Assembly (NCBI GenBank): GCA_947650155.1
Contig: CANSUS010000002.1
Span: 1 to 64,000 of the forward strand
DNA: 64,000 nucleotides
Source of the DNA: an uncultured Lachnospiraceae bacterium
GTDB lineage: Bacteria > Bacillota > Clostridia > Lachnospirales > Lachnospiraceae
Direction of reading: 5' to 3'
Part shown: positions 24,299 to 33,117 of the stretch, in pieces
Numbering within the stretch: the first letter of the stretch is position 1
Layout: every line of letters begins with the position of its first letter
Program-made: the position numbers and the translations under genes
The notes under the pieces: model-generated
Database searches by the model: none
What the model saw: only the letters and a program-made list of their open reading frames with translations
Told to the model about the DNA's origin: nothing

Positions 24299-24952
24299 AT
24301 GAAATTTTTTATTGACACAGCAAATGTAGACGATATCAGAAAAGCAAATGACATGGGTGTTATCTGCGGCGTTACCACAAATCCGTCCCTGATCGCAAAG
24401 GAAGGAAGAGACTTTAACGAGGTAATTAAAGAGATCACATCTATCGTGGACGGACCGATCAGCGGCGAAGTGAAAGCAACTACAGTAGATGCAGAAGGTA
24501 TGATTAAAGAAGGACGTGAAATTGCAAAAATCCATCCGAATATGGTAGTTAAGATTCCCATGACGGTGGAAGGCTTAAAAGCAGTTAAGGTTCTTTCCGC
24601 AGAAGGCATTAAGACAAACGTAACGCTTATTTTCACAGCAAATCAGGCGCTTTTGGCAGCAAGGGCAGGCGCAACCTATGTTTCTCCGTTCCTTGGACGT
24701 CTGGATGATATTTCACAGACAGGTGTGGATCTGATCCGTACTATTTCAGAGATTTTTGCAATTTATGATCTGGATACAGAGATCATTGCAGCAAGCGTAA
24801 GAAATCCGATTCACGTAACAGACTGTGCTCTGGCAGGTGCAGACATTGCAACCGTGCCTTACGGAGTCATTGCCCAGATGACAAAACATCCGCTTACCGA
24901 CGCAGGAATCGAGAAGTTCCAGGCAGATTATAAAGCGGTATTTGGCGAATAA
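24299..24952 (+). CDS. tal: Transaldolase (small, YwjH/TalC type)
   Basis: A 217-residue TIM-barrel enzyme with Schiff-base Lys85 in MVVKIPMT. It transfers dihydroxyacetone units in the pentose phosphate pathway. Two positions separate it from the closely related fructose-6-phosphate aldolase: a Glu (GEVKATT) where FSA has Gln59, and Phe (VSPFLGR) where FSA has Tyr131, both favouring transaldolase. ATG 24299 follows TTGGAGGG; the open frame to 24224 covers the leader. A terminator follows, so the gene stands alone. Confidence 0.9.
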   Translation: MKFFIDTANVDDIRKANDMGVICGVTTNPSLIAKEGRDFNEVIKEITSIVDGPISGEVKATTVDAEGMIKEGREIAKIHPNMVVKIPMTVEGLKAVKVLSAEGIKTNVTLIFTANQALLAARAGATYVSPFLGRLDDISQTGVDLIRTISEIFAIYDLDTEIIAASVRNPIHVTDCALAGADIATVPYGVIAQMTKHPLTDAGIEKFQADYKAVFGE

Positions 24953-24992
24953 GAGTATACATATATAGTATAGACCTAAGGTTAGGAAACAG

Positions 24993-25029
24993 AAACGGTT
25001 GTGGAGTGATACGCCCTGCAGCCGTTTTT
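24993..25029 (+). terminator. Intrinsic terminator after transaldolase gene
   Basis: AAACGGTTGTGGAG pairs with the strand ending CTGCAGCCGTTT (two G-U pairs), followed by T's. It ends 20 bp before the long palindromic element. Confidence 0.75.
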
Positions 25030-25048
25030 AGTGTGTAGCGACTGTGGG

Positions 25049-25234
25049 CAGTTTAGCCGAATTTCAGCCATCGCAGCTGCCGGAACAGGATTCTAAAAGG
25101 AACCCTTTGGAAGACGTCAGCACTTGGCGAAGTATTTTTGAGCCTAGTACTGTTACGTCTGGAATAGAGCGAAAGCGCGGTGACGTTAGAATCCTGTTCC
25201 GGCAGCAGCGGTGGCTGAAATCTCATCTAAACTG
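25049..25234. repeat. Long palindromic element, copy 1 (conserved core, locus-specific arms)
   Basis: Inverted arms at 25049-25096 and 25186-25234 match over about 48 bp with only a few mismatches and one gap. They enclose an 89-bp core (25097-25185). The same core with a single T/C difference (25165) occurs inverted at 33161-33249. The innermost 11 bp of the arms (CAGGATTCTAA) are shared by both copies, while the outer ~32-38 bp differ completely yet stay self-complementary in each. Inside the core AGACGTCAGCACT (25112-25124) pairs with AGTACTG..ACGTCT (25146-25160), and a GC-GAAA-GC tetraloop follows. No open frame of note. Confidence 0.9.
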
Positions 25235-25371
25235 ATGAAACCGGCTATGATATGCTTGAAAGGAATGGCTATCTATAAAACAGAAGTATTTGTCATACTG
25301 CAGGAACTGGTTTATAATAAGGAAATAGAGTGCAGATATTGTCTGAAAGGATTAGAAAAGGAGTTGTGTTT

Positions 25372-26223
25372 ATGGAAACAATAGAAAATAAAGTGTTCGA
25401 TATGGAACGGGCTTTATATGGCAGCAGGGAAATTCTGGTAAAAGGCTGTCGTTTTGACGGACCGGCGGATGGAGAAAGCGCATTAAAGGAAAGTCAGGAT
25501 ATTCAGGTTTCAAATTGTTTTTTTAATCTGCGATATCCGTTCTGGCACGACCACAGACTTGTTATAGCTGATTCGGAAATGACAGACCTGTGCAGAGCAG
25601 CGTTATGGTATTCGGATGAAATTGAGATTACGGATACGAAGCTTCATGGAATCAAGGCACTTCGGGAATGCGGCAGGGTGAAGATGCGGGGATGCGATAT
25701 CATTTCTCCGGAATTCGGATGGTCCGTACAGGAAATGGAAATGGCGGATTCCAAAGTAGAAGGCGAATATTTCATGATGCGTTCCAATAAGCTTACATTT
25801 GACCATGTGCAGCTTAAAGGAAAGTATTCCTTTCAATATATTGAAGACTCGGTGTTTGAAAATTGTGTTTTTGACACGAAGGACGCATTCTGGCACGCAA
25901 AAAATGTAATAGTAAGAGACAGCGTTGTAAGAGGCGAGTATCTTGCATGGTATTGTGAAAACGTTACCTTTGAGAACTGCAAAATTATAGGGACACAGCC
26001 GCTTTGCTACTGTAAAGGCTTAAAACTTATAAATTGTGAGATGGAAGATGCGGATCTGTGTTTTGAAAAATCAGAGGTGGAGGCAACGTTGACTACATCG
26101 GTCATCAGTATTAAAAATCCTGCGTCAGGACATATTTATGTGCCGGCTGTTACGGAAATTATTCAGGACGACGAAAATGCGCGTGGAGAGATTATCGTAC
26201 AAAAGACGTGTCATTGCGCGTAA
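25372..26223 (+). CDS. DUF3737 family protein (right-handed beta-helix)
   Basis: A 283-residue soluble protein made of short repeated strands of the type -VIVRDS-V-GEYLAWYCENVTFENC, giving a right-handed parallel beta-helix. The order of blocks (an early ALYGSREILVKGCRF, then RYPFWHD, AFWHAKNV, LAWYCENV and a final NPASGHIYVP) matches DUF3737 proteins of Firmicutes and Bacteroidetes. The regular W/Y residues facing one side suggest carbohydrate binding (inference); no activity is known. ATG 25372 has AAGGAG 10 nt upstream. It may be cotranscribed with the reductase 33 bp downstream. Confidence 0.82.
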   Translation: METIENKVFDMERALYGSREILVKGCRFDGPADGESALKESQDIQVSNCFFNLRYPFWHDHRLVIADSEMTDLCRAALWYSDEIEITDTKLHGIKALRECGRVKMRGCDIISPEFGWSVQEMEMADSKVEGEYFMMRSNKLTFDHVQLKGKYSFQYIEDSVFENCVFDTKDAFWHAKNVIVRDSVVRGEYLAWYCENVTFENCKIIGTQPLCYCKGLKLINCEMEDADLCFEKSEVEATLTTSVISIKNPASGHIYVPAVTEIIQDDENARGEIIVQKTCHCA

Positions 26224-26256
26224 ATTATATTGAAATAGGGAGCGGAGGAATATCAG

Positions 26257-27390
26257 ATGGTTTATAAGAATTTTCAGGATTTACAGTTATCTGCCTTGGG
26301 ATTTGGGGCAATGCGCCTTCCGGTCATAGACGGCAACGACGCAAAAATCGATGCAGAGACGGCGGAAAAAATGATTGCCTGTGCGATGGAAAGCGGAATC
26401 AATTATTATGATACTGCATGGGGATACCATGACGGCAATTCTGAGCTTGTGATGGGAAAGATTCTGCATAAATATCCCCGTGAAAGCTTTTATCTTGCTA
26501 CCAAGTTTCCGGGATATGATCTTTCTAATATGGATAAAGTGGAAGAAATTTTTGAAAAACAGCTGGAAAAATGTCAGGTGGAATACTTTGATTTTTATTT
26601 ATTTCATAATGTCTGCGAAATGAATATTGACGCTTATCTGGATAAAAAATACGGTATTTTTGAATATTTGATCAAACAAAAAGAAACCGGACGCATTCGC
26701 CATCTGGGCTTTTCCGCACATGGCAGCTATGATATTATAAAGCGTTTTTTAGAGGCTTATGGAGACTATATGGAGTTTTGCCAGCTGCAGATCAATTGGC
26801 TGGACTGGTCATTCCAGAATGCAAAGGCGAAGGTGGAATTATTAAAAGAGCATCAGATTCCGGTGTGGGTTATGGAACCGCTTCGGGGCGGAAGACTGGC
26901 GAAACTATCTGACAGGGAAGCAGGAACATTAAAAGCACTCAGACCTGAGGAAAGCATCCCGGCATGGGCATTTCGCTTTTTACAGACGATTCCGGAAGTC
27001 AGGGTGGTACTTTCCGGTATGTCTGACATGGAACAGCTTCGCGGGAATATCAATACATTTGAATCGGAAAAACCGTTGACAGGCGAGGAATGGAAAGCCT
27101 TGGAAAAATTGGCGGAAGAAATGACGAAGCAGGATGTCCTTCCCTGTACGTCCTGTCATTATTGTGTGACGCACTGTCCAAAAGGATTAAATATTCCTGA
27201 ATTATTGGAGCTGTATAATGAACATACTTTTACAGGCGGCGGATTTATCGCGCCGATGGCATTGATGGCAGTGCCGGAAGATAAGAAACCTGGCGCCTGC
27301 ATCGGCTGTAAGAGCTGTGAAGCTGTCTGCCCGCAGCAGATTAAGATTTCTGAGGCAATGGCCGATTTCCATAAAAAATTAAACGGATAA
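26257..27390 (+). CDS. Aldo/keto reductase with two C-terminal [4Fe-4S] sites
   Basis: A 377-residue protein. Residues 1-270 form the AKR barrel (LGFGAMRLP, DTAWGYHDGNSE, HNVCEMN, LQINWLDW). Residues 290-370 hold two ferredoxin-type cysteine sets, CTSCHYCVTHCP and CIGCKSCEAVCP. This fusion is common in anaerobes and suggests electron exchange with ferredoxin-like donors. The substrate is unknown. It begins a tight run with a PHP phosphoesterase (16-bp gap) and an FAD protein. Confidence 0.92.
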   Translation: MVYKNFQDLQLSALGFGAMRLPVIDGNDAKIDAETAEKMIACAMESGINYYDTAWGYHDGNSELVMGKILHKYPRESFYLATKFPGYDLSNMDKVEEIFEKQLEKCQVEYFDFYLFHNVCEMNIDAYLDKKYGIFEYLIKQKETGRIRHLGFSAHGSYDIIKRFLEAYGDYMEFCQLQINWLDWSFQNAKAKVELLKEHQIPVWVMEPLRGGRLAKLSDREAGTLKALRPEESIPAWAFRFLQTIPEVRVVLSGMSDMEQLRGNINTFESEKPLTGEEWKALEKLAEEMTKQDVLPCTSCHYCVTHCPKGLNIPELLELYNEHTFTGGGFIAPMALMAVPEDKKPGACIGCKSCEAVCPQQIKISEAMADFHKKLNG

Positions 27391-27406
27391 CAGAGGAAGA
27401 CGGAAG

Positions 27407-28210
27407 ATGCGCAACAATAATCCCTTTATAAATGAATTTCCATTTTTATATGAAACGCATATGCATACCAGTGAGTCGAGCGCCTGCGCTATCGCAGGAG
27501 GCAGGGAAATGGCAAGAGCGTACAAAGACGCCGGCTATGCGGGAGTGATTATCACCGACCATAATTGGGGAGGGAATACCAGGATAAGCAGTGAACTTGC
27601 ATGGAAAGACTGGGTGGAGGAATTTTTTAAAGGATATGAAGCCGCGAAAGAAGAAGGAGACAGGATTGGACTGGACGTTTTCTTTGGATATGAGGCGGGA
27701 TATAACGGGACAGAATTTCTCATATACGGACCGGATAAGGAGTGGATGCTGGCCCATCCTGAATTACGGGAAGCGTCCATAGAGGAACAGTATCGTCTGA
27801 TTGCAAAAGACAGGGGTATGGTCATTCATGCCCATCCTTACAGAGAAGAATGGTATATTCCCGAAATTTTATTATTTCCTGAATCTATAGACGGAGTAGA
27901 AGGGATCAATGCTGCGCATTCTAATTCTGAGAGTAAATTTCATAATAAGCCTGAATTTAATACGAGAGCGGTTGCCTATGCAGAGAAATATAAAAAGCCT
28001 GTTACGGCGGGATCTGATATGCATTCCACTGAACTTCTGGGAGGGGGAACGGCATTTAGGACCCGTCTGAACAGTATCGGGGATTATATAAAGAGGATCA
28101 AATCAGGACAGGAATATGTGTTGACGGATGGAGAAAATTGGTATGACTGTACTGGTCAATGCATCAATGAGGCGGAAAGCGAAGGAGGACACAGGTATGG
28201 CGGATTATGA
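27407..28210 (+). CDS. PHP-domain metal-dependent phosphoesterase
   Basis: A 267-residue PHP protein: ETHMHTSESSACA (HxH metal motif) near residue 16, VIITDHNW, FFGYEAGY, VIHAHPYREEW, GINAAHSNSESKFHN and AGSDMHSTE supply the scattered His/Asp/Glu ligands of a trinuclear site. Members hydrolyse phosphoesters of small sugars, nucleotides or histidinol phosphate; the substrate here is not clear. It overlaps the start of the FAD protein by 14 bp, showing coupling. Confidence 0.88.
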   Translation: MRNNNPFINEFPFLYETHMHTSESSACAIAGGREMARAYKDAGYAGVIITDHNWGGNTRISSELAWKDWVEEFFKGYEAAKEEGDRIGLDVFFGYEAGYNGTEFLIYGPDKEWMLAHPELREASIEEQYRLIAKDRGMVIHAHPYREEWYIPEILLFPESIDGVEGINAAHSNSESKFHNKPEFNTRAVAYAEKYKKPVTAGSDMHSTELLGGGTAFRTRLNSIGDYIKRIKSGQEYVLTDGENWYDCTGQCINEAESEGGHRYGGL

Positions 28211-29588
28211 CGTGATTATTATTGGTGCAGGGCCGGGAGGAATTTTCTGTGCTTATGAACTGATGAATCAAAATAAAAATTTAAAGGTATTATTGGTAGA
28301 GAAGGGACGTTCCATAGAAGAAAGACAGTGTCCGAAACGGACGACAAAGCAGTGCGTAGGCTGTAATCCCTGTTCTATCACCACCGGATTTGCAGGCGCG
28401 GGCGCATTTTCAGATGGAAAGCTGTCGCTTTCACCTGATGTAGGGGGAAATCTTCCTGCTATTTTGGGATATGAAAAAACAATGGAGTTAATAAAGGAAT
28501 CCGACGACATTTATCTGAAATTCGGCGCAGACCGAAAAATATACGGAGTGGATAAGGAAGAAGAGATCAGAGAGATCCGTAAGAAGGCAATTAATGCCAA
28601 TCTGAAACTGGTGGAATGTCCGATCCGTCATCTGGGGACGGAAGAAGGCTATAAAATATATCAAAAGCTGCAAAAGCACCTGGAAAACGAAGGCGTGACA
28701 CTTTTGTTTCATACAATGGTGGAGCAGATTTTGGTAGAAGAAGGACGGGCGGTCGGCGTGAGGACTGACAAAGGCGATACTTATTATGCAAAAGAAATTG
28801 TCTGTGCAGTTGGGCGTGAAGGCGCAGCCTGGTTTCGGGGAAAATGTGAAGAGATTGGAATCGAGACGACTCCGGGTACGGTAGATGTGGGCGTAAGGGT
28901 CGAAGTACGGGATGAGGTCATGCAGTTTCTGAATGAAAATCTTTACGAGGCGAAACTGATTTATCATACCCCTACTTTTGATGATAAAGTACGGACTTTC
29001 TGTACCAACCCTTCGGGAGAAGTGGCAACAGAGTATTATGAAGGCGGGCTTGCCGTTGTAAACGGACATGCCTATAAATCCAAAGAGTATAAAACAAATA
29101 ATACAAATTTTGCGATTTTGGTATCCAAAAACTTTACCAAGCCTTTTAAAACGCCTATCGAATATGGAAAACAGATCGCCCAGCTGTCCAATATGCTCTG
29201 CGGCGGTAAAATTTTGGTGCAGACCTTTGGAGATTTCAAGAGGGGAAGGAGAACGACAGAGGAGAGGCTTTGCAGAAATAATCTGATGCCCACATTAAAG
29301 GATGCAGTTCCGGGAGATCTTTCGCTGGTATTTCCCCACAGGATCATGGTGGACATTGAAGAGATGATTATGGCGCTTGACAAAGTGACGCCGGGAATTG
29401 CGGCGGAGGAAACGCTTTTGTATGGGGTAGAAGTGAAGTTTTATTCCAACCGTGTAGTGGTAAACCGTGATTTTGAGACAAGCATTAAAGGACTCCGCGC
29501 CATTGGCGACGGCGCAGGCGTGACCAGAGGACTCCAACAGGCGTCAGCCAATGGGATCAGTGTGGCAAGAAGTATTTTAGGAGCATAG
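28197..29588 (+). CDS. FAD-dependent oxidoreductase (COG2509 type)
   Basis: A 463-residue flavoprotein with the dinucleotide-binding motif IIIGAGPGGIFCAYEL at the N-terminus and a late FAD segment GDGAGVTRGLQQASANGI. A Cys-rich segment ERQCPKRTTKQCVGCNPC (about residues 44-61) is characteristic of this uncharacterised dehydrogenase family. ATG 28197 follows GAAGGAGGA; the open frame to 28128 lies in the PHP gene. With the AKR and PHP genes it forms a putative redox operon of unknown pathway. Confidence 0.88.
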   Translation: MADYDVIIIGAGPGGIFCAYELMNQNKNLKVLLVEKGRSIEERQCPKRTTKQCVGCNPCSITTGFAGAGAFSDGKLSLSPDVGGNLPAILGYEKTMELIKESDDIYLKFGADRKIYGVDKEEEIREIRKKAINANLKLVECPIRHLGTEEGYKIYQKLQKHLENEGVTLLFHTMVEQILVEEGRAVGVRTDKGDTYYAKEIVCAVGREGAAWFRGKCEEIGIETTPGTVDVGVRVEVRDEVMQFLNENLYEAKLIYHTPTFDDKVRTFCTNPSGEVATEYYEGGLAVVNGHAYKSKEYKTNNTNFAILVSKNFTKPFKTPIEYGKQIAQLSNMLCGGKILVQTFGDFKRGRRTTEERLCRNNLMPTLKDAVPGDLSLVFPHRIMVDIEEMIMALDKVTPGIAAEETLLYGVEVKFYSNRVVVNRDFETSIKGLRAIGDGAGVTRGLQQASANGISVARSILGA

Positions 29589-29633
29589 AGACAGCGTTTG
29601 TGTGCAGGATGGAAAGGATATGGGAATGGTTTG

Positions 29634-30698
29634 ATGAAAAGGAATTACAAAACAAAATGGGCTGTCATCACAGTCTGTCTTGTGGTCAGTATGTTTGCAC
29701 CGGCATGCAGTTCTAAATCGGGTGCAGATACAAAAGTGGTTCTGACGACTGGATTTGATAAAGATGAAATTTTCCGCATTGAAGGTATTTCCTGTACTTT
29801 GCCTGAAATTATGGTCTATTTAACGACAACCCAGAATCAGTATGAGAGTGTCTACGGTTCAAGGATTTGGGAAGCGGATTTAGATGGAATTACACTTGAG
29901 GAAAATGTAAAAGAAACGGTGCTTGCCAAAATGGCACAGGTAAAGACCATGAATCTGCTGGCGGAGCAGAATGAAGTAACACTGGATGAAAAAGAAGAGG
30001 AAAAAGTAAAAGAAGCCGCTCATGCCTATTATGAGAGCCTGAATGAAACAGAGATAGAAAAGATGGGTATTTCAGAAGAAACCATTGAAAAGCTGTACTC
30101 GGAATATGCGCTTGCAGATAAAGTTTATGAGTATATTATAAAAGATATTAACCCGGAAATCAGCGATGACGAGGCAAGGACAATTACAGTAGAACATATA
30201 TTGATCAAGACTTATATGCTGGATGGAACAGGAAAGAAAATCCCTTTTACAGACACTGCGAAGCAGGAGGCTTATGAAAAGGCGGAAGAGATTCTGAGAC
30301 TGGCGCAGACGGGAGAAGAAGACTTTGAAGCCCTGATTAAAAAATTCAGCGAAGATCAGACCGCCACATATTCTTTTGGGAAAGGTACGATGGACCCCGC
30401 ATTTGAGGAGGCGGCATTTAATCTTGGAACGGATGAACTGAGCGATATTGTGGAATCGGAGTTCGGTTATCATATTATTAAATGCATTAGTACGTTTAAC
30501 AGGGAAGAAACCGACGCCAATAAAGTAAAGATCGTGGAAAAGCGTAAAGAGGAAGTGTTTGGTGAGGAATATGACGAGTTTGTCAGTTCGCTGACAAGGA
30601 AACTGAATGAAACGTTGTGGGAAGAAGTGAGTTTTATTCGTGATGAAAATGTGGTAACAAAAAATTTCTTTGATGTATATGAGGAATATTTTGATTAA
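29634..30698 (+). CDS. PpiC-type peptidyl-prolyl isomerase lipoprotein (PrsA-like)
   Basis: A 354-residue predicted lipoprotein with signal segment AVITVCLVVSMFAPAC and the lipidated Cys in the APAC lipobox. A SurA/PrsA-like helical chaperone region follows. The parvulin domain (about 180-290) contains VEHILIKTY, the FGKGTMDPAFEEAAFNL loop and EFGYHIIKC. Such proteins help exported proteins fold outside the membrane. The start is uncertain: ATG 29634 precedes KRNYKTKWAV and has only a weak purine-rich site. It is followed by a terminator and then by the heat-shock gene htpG. Confidence 0.88.
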   Translation: MKRNYKTKWAVITVCLVVSMFAPACSSKSGADTKVVLTTGFDKDEIFRIEGISCTLPEIMVYLTTTQNQYESVYGSRIWEADLDGITLEENVKETVLAKMAQVKTMNLLAEQNEVTLDEKEEEKVKEAAHAYYESLNETEIEKMGISEETIEKLYSEYALADKVYEYIIKDINPEISDDEARTITVEHILIKTYMLDGTGKKIPFTDTAKQEAYEKAEEILRLAQTGEEDFEALIKKFSEDQTATYSFGKGTMDPAFEEAAFNLGTDELSDIVESEFGYHIIKCISTFNREETDANKVKIVEKRKEEVFGEEYDEFVSSLTRKLNETLWEEVSFIRDENVVTKNFFDVYEEYFD

Positions 30699-30742
30699 GA
30701 CAGAGCCGCAGTTTTGGTAGTTTACAAAAATTTTAGAAATCA

Positions 30743-30770
30743 GAAAGTCCCGTAAATACGGGACTTTCTT
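30743..30770 (+). terminator. Intrinsic terminator after ppiC-like gene
   Basis: GAAAGTCCCGTA / TACGGGACTTTC form a perfect 12-bp stem with a 2-nt loop; the T tail is short. It stands 8 bp before the CIRCE element. Confidence 0.7.
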
Positions 30771-30777
30771 GAAATTA

Positions 30778-30804
30778 TTAGCACTCTATCTAAATGAGTG
30801 CTAA
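30778..30804. promoter_or_regulatory. CIRCE element (HrcA operator)
   Basis: TTAGCACTC-N9-GAGTGCTAA, a perfect match to the CIRCE consensus. It lies 8 bp upstream of the htpG -35 box, so HrcA control of htpG is expected. Confidence 0.95.
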
Positions 30805-30811
30805 AATTCTA

Positions 30812-30840
30812 TTGACTTAATTTGCAGAACGCACTAAAAT
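30812..30840 (+). promoter_or_regulatory. htpG promoter
   Basis: TTGACT (30812-30817), 17-bp spacer, TAAAAT (30835-30840). Confidence 0.8.
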
Positions 30841-30870
30841 AACAATAGCAAAACAAGTCATTGTTATTTT
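30836..30870. promoter_or_regulatory. Second inverted repeat at htpG start region
   Basis: AAAATAACAAT (30836-30846) and ATTGTTATTTT (30860-30870) form an 11-bp inverted repeat overlapping the -10 box and the start point. This could be a second operator or a leader hairpin. Confidence 0.55.
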
Positions 30871-30903
30871 AAGTGAAGAAAAAAGAAAAGGAAGTGTGTA
30901 GAA

Positions 30904-33042
30904 ATGGCAGCAAAACGCGGCAGCTTATCAATTAACAGCGACAATATTTTTCCGATTATTAAAAAGTGGCTGTATTCCGATCATGATATTTTTTACAGAG
31001 AATTGATCTCTAACGGTTGTGATGCAATTACAAAATTAAAAAAACTGGATATGATGGGGGAATACACTCTGCCGGATGGCTATAAGGCAAAAATTCAGGT
31101 GATCGTAAATCCTGAGGAAAAGACCCTGAAATTTATGGATAACGGTCTTGGCATGACGGAGGAAGAAGTAGAGGAATATATCAATCAGATCGCTTTTTCC
31201 GGTGCAACGGACTTTATCGAAAAATATAAGGACAAGACCAATGAAGACCAGATTATTGGTCATTTCGGACTTGGGTTTTATTCTGCTTTTATGGTGGCGG
31301 ATGAAGTACACATCGATACGCTTTCCTATAAAGAGGGCGCGAAACCGGTTCATTGGGAATGTGACGGCGGTACGGAATACGACATGGAGGAAGGTTCCAA
31401 GAGTGACGTCGGAACAGAGATTACCCTGTTTTTGAATGAAGACTGTCTGAAATTCTGTAATGAGTATGAAGCAAGGAGCGTCATCAAAAAATATTGTTCT
31501 TTCATGCCTACAGAGATTTATTTATCCAAAGCAAACGATACGGCAACAGAGACGATAGATCCGGAAGAAAAGCTGGATACGGATACCGTTATTGAAACCA
31601 TTAAGCCGGAAAAAGAAGAGGAAAAAGAAAAATTAAAGATTAAAAAACGTCCGGAACTTTTAAATGAAACTATGCCGCTTTGGGCAAAGCATCCGAATGA
31701 ATGTACGAAGGAAGAATATCTGGAATTTTACCGCAAGGTATTTAACGACTATAAGGAACCTTTATTCTGGATTCACTTGAATATGGATTATCCTTTTAAC
31801 CTGAAAGGTATTTTATATTTCCCGAAGATCAATATGGAATATGAATCCATTGAAGGTACGATCAAACTGTACAATAATCAGGTGTTTATTGCGGATAATA
31901 TAAAAGAAGTCATTCCCGAGTATTTGCTTTTATTAAAAGGAGTAATCGACTGTCCCGACCTGCCGCTCAACGTATCAAGAAGCGCATTGCAGAATGATGG
32001 ATTTGTAAAGAAGATTTCGGAATATATTTCCAAGAAGGTTGCAGACAAATTATCCGGTATGTGTAAGACGGAAAAAGAAGAGTACGAAAAATATTGGGAT
32101 GATATCAGCCCGTTTATCAAATTCGGCTGTCTGAAAGATGATAAATTCTGTGAGAAGATGACGGATTACATTTTATTCAAGAATCTGGAAGGACAGTATA
32201 TGACCCTGCCGGAGTGCCTTGAAGTGAATAAGTCCGATCCCGATGAAGCAGAAGAGAAGGATATTTCAGCAGTAGATGAAAATGGAAATAAGATCGAAGC
32301 AGAAGTAGTAGACGAAAGCAGTGAAGCGGCAGTTGATGAAGAAGGCAATAAAGTCGAAGCGGAAGTGGTAGACGAAAATGATGGAAGCGGTGAAGACGGG
32401 GAACAGGAAGATAACGAAGAAGATAAGAAAGAAAAGACGGTCTATTATGTCACGGACGAAGTACAGCAGAGCCAGTATATCAATATGTTTAAGGCAGCGA
32501 AAATGGACGCAGTCGTATTAACCCACAATATCGACCAGCCCTTTATTTCCCAGTTAGAGGCAAAGAACGAAGGAATTAAGTTCAAACGTATCGATGCGGA
32601 TCTGGAAGATACTCTGAAAGCCAAAACCTCCAAAAAAGCAGAAAAAGAAATGGAGGAGCAGGCGGAAGAAATTGCCAAAATCATGAAGAAAGCGCTGAAA
32701 AAAGACAATCTTGCAGTCAAGGTGGAGAAACTTAAAAATAAGAAAATTTCTTCTATGATCACGTTATCTGAAGAAAGCAGACGTATGCAGGATATGATGA
32801 AAATGTATTCTATGGGCGGCGCCGGAATGTTTGGCGCAGATGGAGAAGGCGAGACGCTTGTGTTAAATGCGAACCATCCGCTCGTACAATATGTAATGGA
32901 ACACAAAGACGGGGATAATACAAAGCTGATTGCAGAACAGCTTTATGACCTTGCTAAAATACAGCATGCACCGTTAGAACCGGAGGCAATGAGCAAATTT
33001 GTGGCAAGAAGCAATGATATTATGATGCTGCTTGCGAAATAG
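30904..33042 (+). CDS. htpG: HtpG (Hsp90) chaperone with acidic repeat insertion
   Basis: A 712-residue Hsp90, about 90 longer than E. coli HtpG. The N-terminal GHKL ATPase domain shows YRELISNGCDAITK, MDNGLGMT and GHFGLGFYSAFMV. The middle domain begins near ETMPLWAKHP and includes PLNVSRSALQND. A strongly acidic stretch (about residues 445-515) is inserted late in the middle domain, just before KTVYYVTDE. It includes two 20-residue repeats starting DENGNKIEAEVVDE (458) and DEEGNKVEAEVVDE (478). The C-terminal dimerisation domain follows. CIRCE and a good promoter precede it. Confidence 0.95.
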   Translation: MAAKRGSLSINSDNIFPIIKKWLYSDHDIFYRELISNGCDAITKLKKLDMMGEYTLPDGYKAKIQVIVNPEEKTLKFMDNGLGMTEEEVEEYINQIAFSGATDFIEKYKDKTNEDQIIGHFGLGFYSAFMVADEVHIDTLSYKEGAKPVHWECDGGTEYDMEEGSKSDVGTEITLFLNEDCLKFCNEYEARSVIKKYCSFMPTEIYLSKANDTATETIDPEEKLDTDTVIETIKPEKEEEKEKLKIKKRPELLNETMPLWAKHPNECTKEEYLEFYRKVFNDYKEPLFWIHLNMDYPFNLKGILYFPKINMEYESIEGTIKLYNNQVFIADNIKEVIPEYLLLLKGVIDCPDLPLNVSRSALQNDGFVKKISEYISKKVADKLSGMCKTEKEEYEKYWDDISPFIKFGCLKDDKFCEKMTDYILFKNLEGQYMTLPECLEVNKSDPDEAEEKDISAVDENGNKIEAEVVDESSEAAVDEEGNKVEAEVVDENDGSGEDGEQEDNEEDKKEKTVYYVTDEVQQSQYINMFKAAKMDAVVLTHNIDQPFISQLEAKNEGIKFKRIDADLEDTLKAKTSKKAEKEMEEQAEEIAKIMKKALKKDNLAVKVEKLKNKKISSMITLSEESRRMQDMMKMYSMGGAGMFGADGEGETLVLNANHPLVQYVMEHKDGDNTKLIAEQLYDLAKIQHAPLEPEAMSKFVARSNDIMMLLAK

Positions 33043-33070
33043 AAGAATACCATACATTCTACTCTTTATT

Positions 33071-33104
33071 AAAAGCCTGAAGAAAAAAGTCTTCAGGCTT
33101 TTGT
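33071..33104 (+). terminator. Intrinsic terminator after htpG
   Basis: AAAAGCCTGAAG / CTTCAGGCTTTT form a 12-bp stem with an 8-nt loop and T's at the end. It stands 14 bp before the second palindromic element. Confidence 0.85.
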
Positions 33105-33117
33105 ATACGTTTATTCA

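Noticed and set aside
24299..24952. Fructose-6-phosphate aldolase annotation
   Set aside because: The two residues that distinguish the aldolase (Gln59, Tyr131) are Glu and Phe here, as in transaldolases of the same fold.
25049..25234. Insertion sequence or group II intron fragment
   Set aside because: There is no open frame, no transposase or reverse transcriptase piece, no direct target repeats, and the length (175-186 bp) and variable arms do not fit these classes.
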